From Incurvaria masculella (taxonomy: Eukaryota > Arthropoda > Insecta > Lepidoptera > Incurvariidae), in the NCBI GenBank assembly GCA_946894095.1, contig OX335647.2:12232001-12296000 (forward strand): a stretch of DNA of 64,000 bases. The letters are read 5' to 3'. Below are positions 57,525-64,000 of this stretch, in pieces. The position numbers and the translations under genes were made by a program. Below the pieces are notes generated by a model that saw only the letters and a list, made by a program, of their open reading frames with translations, ran no database searches and was not told where the DNA came from. Position 1 is the stretch's first letter, and the number at the start of each line of letters is the position of its first letter.

Positions 57525-57965
57525 TTTCGTTCGGCTCCGCTCGAGTTAATGTCGGGCTGAATTATTTCATGGTAAAAAAGAAACCCAAAGGGCTGGTCCA
57601 AAAGGCTGGTCCAGAATAATGTATCCATCAACAAAATTTAATCAAAATCGTTTGCGCCGATATGTCATGATTTATTGAGATACATTCAATCGTTCCCATT
57701 TAGAACTTCGTAAACATTTGGTGGCTATTTAAAAAAAAATGAAAGCATGTACCGCCAGAACCTTTCTGCACTTACGTAGCAGTACATACCTCGTAAGTAA
57801 GTAACGAACGGGATCTAAAGTTTTCCTTGGACTCCAAACCACAACCAGCCTCAAAATCGAAAATGGTAACCCATTCCGAACCTGACTGCTCCCATTGATA
57901 CTATACGTTGATAAAATACGCATATAAATCGGGTGAGTGGTTCGCAAGTTATAAGAATTTAACAC
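57525..57965 (-). mobile_element. Helitron-like element, inverted
   Basis: Complement of the 26577-27197 family: 'cgttcggctccgctcgagtt', 'tgtatccatcaacaaaattt', 'tggtggctatttaaaaaaaa', 'cctgactgctccc'. The terminal CTAG has been lost. Confidence 0.6.
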
Positions 57966-58489
57966 TCACTACTCATCCCTCTGGTAACGAAGCGTTATAT
58001 TATGTAGCCTACAACTTTTGAGTAGAATCAGGCTAGACGTAGATACAAACCACATCTAAATCGGGTGATTGGTTCCCAAATAATAAGCATTTTATCCCAC
58101 TGGTCGCACCTCTAGCGATTTAGCGTGATGCCAAGCCAAACTTCGGTACAATTAAAACCTAAATCGGATAAGTGATAGCAAATGCCTAAATATGAGGATC
58201 TGATTATCCTTAACTTGATATCTTTTTTAAAGTATTATTTTGAATGGTAAAGTAGTGTAAAAGAAAACAATCTAATATTAAATGCAAAAGTTAAGTGACA
58301 AACGCATCTTAGTTAAGCTGTATAAAAAATGCGGTCCGTGGTTTAGAAGAAGTAAGCGCCGCCCTCCCGCAATCCGGCGTGCGGAGCAATCCGGTTTGTG
58401 TTTAATTATTTATTTATTTATTTGATAAGGGTACACAAACAGAAACATTTTTTTACTAAAACTAAAGAATATGAAAAAGTTATCATTGA

Positions 58490-58983
58490 ACTTATCCAGC
58501 ACCCTGTTCAACGTGTAAGACAGCCACATCTTAGGGTAAGCGGAACTGAATTATATGTAGCCTATCCTGTGTCCCGGGTAGTTTAATGGACGTTTAATAA
58601 GTTTAATCGAATTCGGATGATCGGTTTAAGAGTTATAGAGTAACATACATACATACATACAGAAAATGTTTCTAAAAATCGTCAATTTAGTTTGAGTCTA
58701 CAAACGCAGTATCTAATAAAACAAAACAACTTACTCCATGAAAATACCTTACAGATGTATTATTAGTATAGAATAGATAGATAAGAAAACTTTAAATGAT
58801 ATTTTAAAATTTGCAGGGGTACATATAGGCTACCTTTTGTGGTAGAAATTAAACTCGAAGCGGGTGAAACAGGGAATAAAAGTTTCTATGGGGAACTCAT
58901 ATAATATCCAGAAAATAATTCCGTCAAACGTCCACATCTGTCAAAAAGACATGGACCTAAGCGCAGCGGGGTCCCTCAGCTAG
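58490..58983. mobile_element. Family F (inverted) joined to a Helitron-like 3' end
   Basis: 58490-58772 is family F in reverse (relative at 35375-35640). From about 58776 a + oriented element runs to a Helitron-type end: stem ggacc/ggtcc (gacctaagcgcagcggggtc), then 'cctcag' and CTAG before T at 58984. The border between the two is at 58772-58776. The preceding 58400-58425 is a TTTA microsatellite, and 58642-58661 an ACAT run. Confidence 0.55.
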
Positions 58984-59077
58984 TTATCTATAAATTAAAC
59001 TTTGTTTATTTAGACTTTCACTATTGTTACACATTAACGCAATAACTAGACATATTGCGTATTTAAATGGTAACGGT

Positions 59078-59245
59078 AAGGGTGCCAACGGAACCCTATT
59101 ACTAAGCTTCCGATATCTGCTGTATGTAAGAACCGTAATAGGTAAGACAGCTGACATTTTTACAAAGTGTGTATTTCTATTGCCACTATAACAGCAAATA
59201 TAAAAAATAAAAAATAAGGGCCCCCATACAAAACGTGATTGTTTT
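59078..59245 (+). repeat. MITE-like family B, internal part
   Basis: 'ggtgccaacggaaccctatt', 'gaaccgtaataggtaagaca', 'ttgccactataacagcaaat', 'cccatacaaaacgtgatt'. Head and tail are eroded. Confidence 0.65.
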
Positions 59246-59860
59246 GGTTAAATCTTTCTCAAAATCAAATTGCTGCTGTGTAGATGTATATTTTCAACAT
59301 CACACGGGCTAATCTATATTCCAACTTTTATCGACGGCAACATATTTTCGACCTCAAATACTAATTATTTAGTCTATTATTACGCTTAAAAAGCCTGCCA
59401 ACGCCTACATCTTGTCGGGACGATGAAAGTGAGTTCGCGAGTGTTTGTTTCATGCCGAATTAATTAGAGCTTCGGTCTCTCCATTGTCGCAAAAAGAAAT
59501 TCTTTTTTGTAACACGAATCTATTGAGCCCCAGGCGTATTCCAAGCTCCTTCGTTTTTATTATGCCTTTGTACTAATATGTAACACTATATATTGAAATG
59601 TCTACGAATTAACCGGTGTCCGATGGCTATATTCACTCGTGAATATATTGGATGGGCATTGAGCTGGAATGGAACCAACCATGTCACATTTGGTTAGCTC
59701 ACGAATTTACGAAAGCGTTTAAGCACCGAACGGAAATATATCTCGGTTCTATCGCTTGCTTTTATCTCTAGCACTATTACTTATTCTGTGGCAGTCCGCT
59801 CCAGTCAATGTGTTATGGCCCGTGCAATGGACGTGCAGAGTCACTATATCTAGTTCTAGT

Positions 59861-60692
59861 TTACGGAACTTCGAAGTTACGTAAAAACGTCAAACTCTAT
59901 TCAAGTGTTTACTAGATATCCTGTGGTTATACTTCTTCAAGCTGTCACAGTCAAACTCGGACTTCCAATTTGTATGAAAACGCGAGGTCGGCGTAAACGG
60001 CAACGTCAACGTATTTACGGCGACGATACGCAAACTGTCAAATCGAACTTGAACTCGCAAATGTTGTTAGTTCTAATAATAGTACATAGTTTTGTATAGA
60101 GTGGTCAGTCGGATTTCTAAACTAAATTGGCGTTTACGCAACTTCAAAGTTACGTAAAAACGTCAAACTCTATGAAAGTTTTTACTAGGTATCCTGTGGT
60201 TATACTTCTTCAAGCTGTCACAATCAAACTCGGACTTCCGATTTGTATGAAATTCGCGAGGTCGGCGTAAACGGCAACGTCAACGTATTTACGGCGCCGA
60301 TACGTAAGCTATCAAATCGAACATGGACTCGGAAATGTTGTTAGTTCGCGTAACGCCCTCTGCGTGCGCTCTTAAATGTTTCCATACATTTGATAACGCC
60401 AGTAGATCAGTTTGGCGTAAACGACAATTTAGGTGACAACTGAGACTACGGGTTCTGAGCCCTTATTCCGACTTGCGCGTTAAGCGAACTAAGATTGGCG
60501 GGTCCGAGTTAAATTTGACAACTTACTCATCGTCTCCGTAAATACGTTGACGTTGCCGTTTACGTTCCGCATTTTAATACAAATTTGGTAGTCCGAGTTT
60601 GATTTTGACAGGTTGAAGGAGCAAAATCACAGAATAAGTAGTAAACTTTGTATGGGGTTTGACGTTATTACGCAACTTCGAAGTTCCGTAAA
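59861..60692. repeat. Three-unit foldback element
   Basis: Two direct units (59861-60060 and 60133-60345) share 'ttacgtaaaaacgtcaaact', 'tcctgtggttatacttcttc' and 'ggcgtaaacggcaacgtcaa'. A third unit (about 60500-60692) is their reverse complement and ends at 'ttcgaagttccgtaaac'. No coding capacity is supported; the short frame at 59905-60099 lies wholly in the repeat. Confidence 0.7.
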
Positions 60693-60834
60693 CATCAATC
60701 TAGGTGAGAAGTCCGACTAGGGGCTATGAATCTAGAATAGCTCGCTCATACGTTAATTAATCTTAATAATTATTAGCCTATCTAAGTATACAGTAACAGT
60801 CGTAAACAGTGAACATTTGGATAGTGTTTGTTTT

Positions 60835-60965
60835 ATTGAACACGACATGCATGTCCAATACCACACAACAACCGTCATGATATTAGCCCAATACACGACA
60901 TTCCCGAAGAAATTAGGTGCCATGCCAGGCCCTTTCCTTTCACTATATCGTAATGGCTTTCTAAC
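60835..60965 (-). repeat. SINE family A, 3' part, inverted
   Basis: Complement of the body: 'acaaccgtcatgatattagc', 'attaggtgccatgccaggcc'. Only the 3' third is present. Confidence 0.65.
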
Positions 60966-61069
60966 GAAATATAGGGCGTCTGTTGTCAATATGTAAGCGT
61001 CGTTATTGGTTTTAGGAACAGACTTACATCCTTTCCGTTTACATCAAATGAATCAGAACATGAGTTGTA

Positions 61070-61265
61070 TAACCTCAGTGACCTTGAGGCGCGACGCCCT
61101 GGGTTTCGATCTTGAGATTAAGTAACATTGGTCGCGATTAGGTTCCGGACGACGGCGGACCGTTTAACCGTGGTTTATATTCCACGTAAGACTGTATCAA
61201 ATCCTAGAAAACAAAGGTTTTAGGGATAATCCCGCCACGCTTCGTACCATCGCAGTGAATGAAAG
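61070..61265 (+). repeat. SINE family A, head and start of body
   Basis: tRNA-like head 'acctcagtgaccttgaggcg' to 'gacgccctgggtttcgatct' (B-box-like GGTTTCGAT), then the junction 'ttatattccacgtaagactg' and the body 'ttagggataatcccgccacg'. Truncated at the 3' end. Confidence 0.6.
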
Positions 61266-63282
61266 GACGTGAGCCAAATATTTCTGCTGATGGGTAAATC
61301 AATTTGGCTTACATACAATATGGGTCTTAAAGGAATGTCGGTTTTGTGTATCTCAGGTAATCCGTAGCTTAGGCGGTTGTGGATTACTCCTTCCATTCAT
61401 TTCGCGGTAGAGTGATTCCTTATTATTTGAAGAGAACATCACTGAAAATCTAAACCAATATATTACATACATGATTTAAGGAAAGATATATTACCTACAT
61501 GATTAAGGAAAGAGATAGATTATCTAAAAAAATTTGCCGCCGATGTTTTTTTTGTCATTTATAATGCTTCGCAATTTAACACTTTTTTTGTTTAATTGAT
61601 ACTCATAGCAGATTTAATTTCAATGATATTTTTTTTATTTGTAACATTGATATTATGTGGCAGAGAAGATAATATAACTTAAAAACCATGTTAGATAAAT
61701 TTTCAGCAGCATTATATAATCCGCTTGAAGTTTAAAGTTATAAAAAACGAAAAGAAAAAAAAACGGTAGAGTTTGTTTGTGGCTTCTTCGCATGGTACAT
61801 AATGAAAGTCGGAGCGTAGTTCACGTTGTCTATTGGGTTATGGATTGTAGAAAAACGTAGACAAGTCGGTGTTGTTCGCGTGTTCTTAGCGTGAAAGAAC
61901 ACGAATCTATCAGAACCACTTTAGAATGCACACACACCCATTCCATTTGACCGGTGACTCGTCTTCCCGCAATAAAAAGTTGTATTTAAAAAAACCTGCC
62001 CATTTCCGAGTTGATTCAGTATCTGAAATAGATCAAATTTCGCCAGAAACTATGCATGTATTTGCAATGGTTTCCACGGAAATTAATATTTAAATGAATT
62101 ATGAGAGCACGGATTAGGGCAGGAGGTCAATTCTGTGAATTCCGAGTTGATGAATCGGGAGTGTTCTCAATAAAGGAATGCACTTATATTATTTTGGTAT
62201 TCTAGTAATTGATCGCAGCGCCACACGGAATGAGCAGCACGAAATTAAACACTTCCATGTGTTTCTTAACTTTCCACGAAAAATTAAATACCCAATTCCA
62301 TAAGGGATCCATCAAGAGACCAGAATAGGCCGGAAGTTATGTGGATTTTTAAATAACTCACATAGAATATATAGATTTGATCTTAACTCATTGACATATT
62401 TTTCGTTTACACATCAAGAAACTAAATTTAAAATCACATTGTTATTTGAATCCCATCCAGTCCAAGTGTTGCTACACTAGAACCAGTAAAATAAATATCA
62501 AACATCAATACCTCACAGGACCAAGTAGTCACCGGTATACGGTATCAACTAACTAGTTCGCTTGATGTAAAGGCCGGTTTACATTATTCCAGTCTTTAGG
62601 AGAGTGCTAGTACAACTAGAGAGGTAAGTTCTTTAGTACACGTGGGAGTGAACGTGTCATTTCGTCGCCAGGATGAACCGTAAACGTTCGAAACTAAATA
62701 CGCGCTATTTTATATTAAATAATTTAATTTTAAAACCAAATAATTAAATCTGTATTTGTTTTTTTATGTGACGTGTAATAATTGAAACTGCAAATACATT
62801 TTCAGTCGTCATATTCACAGACGCAGGCGTGTGCTAGGTGGATTTCCCGCACAAATTAGAGAATCCTGCGTGTTGGTCGGTTTGACTCAAATTATTTCGT
62901 CATTAAGGCACAAAACTGCCAACGCAGGCGCTAACGGCAGCTCTGATAATTTATTCATGTCACCGATTATACTTTGAATATTGTAGCTTATTCTTTAAGG
63001 TCAGAGGGGAGGTCTATGAGACTACAAAGCGAATAAAATAAAACGTTTTCTACTGTTCGCAGCACCCGTAATCGTATACAATATCTATAAATCATGTATA
63101 TGTCTATAAAAAAACGTATTAAATCATAGTTCCCCGCGAAATAAGTTATGTTTTACTTTTCGGATATTTTAGTTTTATATCATGTTACACTTTAATAAAT
63201 GTATGTTTTGTACATATATTTCAATTGCTGCAGATACTTATTTTTTTACATATAATAATAATAATTATTATTATTTTATACA
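61266..63282. other. Long AT-rich stretch without a recognised gene
   Basis: No exon or complete element is supported. 62570-62690 ('aaggccggtttacattattc') looks like one end of a dispersed element, but I found no partner end. Confidence 0.4.
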
Positions 63283-63415
63283 ACCTGACAGGGATGGCTA
63301 ATACCACATAACTACCGTTATGATATTAGTCCAATACACCACATTCCCGAAGGAATTAGGTGCCATGCCAGGACAATTCCCTTTATGAGCACGGCTACAT
63401 TGAACATTTAAGAAT
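63283..63415 (-). repeat. SINE family A, 3' part, inverted
   Basis: Complement of the body: 'cctgacagggatggctaata', 'gttatgatattagtccaata', 'aattaggtgccatgccagga', 'gagcacggctacattgaac'. Confidence 0.7.
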
Positions 63416-63576
63416 AATTATAAATATTGCTCAAGAAACTATCTTAAGTTACTTTTCTTTTCTTGTCACCTGTATATTTTTGTCCCATAATCGGGTTGAC
63501 TTTAGGCAATAAGTCCTCCCTTTTGTATGGAAGCAATAAAGCATATTTGCCTTATTATTATTATTAATATTATTTA

Positions 63577-64000
63577 CTAGCTGCGGTACCCGGCTCCGCT
63601 CGGGTTAGTGTCGGCTAAATTATCTCATGGATAAAAAGTAGCCCACAAGACTGGTCCAAAATATGGTCAAACTGGTCCAGGACAATGTATCCATGTACCA
63701 AATTTAATCAAGATCGTTCGAGCCGAAATAGCATGATTTAATGAGAAACATCCAATAATTCCCATTTAGAGCTTCGTTGACGTTTGGTGGCTATTTAAAA
63801 AAAAAAACATTTGCCGCGAGAACCTTTCTGCACTTTCACTGCTACATTGCTTACCTAGTAAGTAACGTGTAACGTAGGTAAGTTTTGCGTGGACTCCAAC
63901 CCACAGCCAGCCTCAACATCGAAAACAGTAACCCATCTCGAACCTGACTGCTCCCAGAGATGCTATACACTGATAAAATACGCATATAAATCAGGTAAGT
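63577..64000 (-). mobile_element. Helitron-like element, running off the window
   Basis: On the - strand it ends 'gcggagccgggtaccgcag' then CTAG before T at 63576, with the acccg/cgggt stem intact. The body matches 26577-27197 (complement: 'ggtccaggacaatgtatcca', 'ccaataattcccatttagag', 'tggtggctatttaaaaaaa'). The 5' part lies beyond 64000. Confidence 0.7.

Overview
The window looks like moth or butterfly (Lepidoptera) nuclear DNA: an AT-rich, repeat-dense background with only a few short GC-rich host exons. Two host genes can be read with confidence, and a third lone exon is likely. Most of the remainder that I can explain is transposable elements, many nested in one another. Lepidoptera is an inference from the repeat types and from the look of the serotonin-receptor exons; no database search was possible.

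Host genes. (1) On the + strand at 12318-15811 lie three phase-0 exons coding the coiled-coil C-terminus of intraflagellar transport protein 81 (IFT81), with stop codon and polyA signal; upstream exons were not found. (2) On the - strand at 28200-22002 is a three-exon G-protein-coupled receptor of the insect serotonin 5-HT1 type. Its splice sites and phases join exactly into a 447-residue, seven-helix protein. Intron 2 holds four degenerate tandem copies of the 3' end of exon 2 (the third transmembrane helix plus splice donor) and an antisense LINE. Intron 1 holds a Helitron-like element. (3) At 18402-18578 is a lone N-terminal THAP zinc-finger exon, possibly transposon-derived.

Mobile DNA. 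0.9-1.6 kb: Tc1/mariner-superfamily relic. 5.0-11.5 kb: nested block with two inverted copies of a roughly 700-bp repeat around a 2.3-kb palindromic, higher-order repeat array and a full-length mariner with an intact ORF. 13.8-14.5 kb: LINE 3' end inside IFT81. 16.6-18.2 kb: LINE fragments. 20.2-21.1 kb: hairpin with two near-identical 300-bp arms. 23.6-25.6 kb: LINE split by a 519-bp TTAA-flanked MITE. 28.7-32.7 kb: LINE split by a 3.3-kb segment flanked by a 9-bp direct repeat. 36.4-37.5 kb: second mariner relic. 44.2-45.4 kb: second copy of the young mariner, opposite orientation, with an 8-bp deletion. 45.7-46.9 kb: foldback element with 167-bp arms. 48.0-49.3 kb: LINE. 51.1-51.7 and 55.8-56.3 kb: further TTAA MITE copies. 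59.9-60.7 kb: three-unit foldback. Three dispersed families recur throughout: a tRNA-derived SINE, a MITE-like family starting at a conserved 'ttagggttccgtacc' and ending in 'ggccggttttt', and Helitron-like elements ending in a short hairpin plus CTAG.

Layout and interplay. Host coding sequence makes up about 2 kb of 64 kb. The main interest is how repeats have reshaped introns (ladder of partial receptor exons, LINEs and Helitron in introns), and several long inverted repeats able to form double-stranded RNA. No rRNA, functional tRNA, CRISPR or bacterial-type operon was seen.
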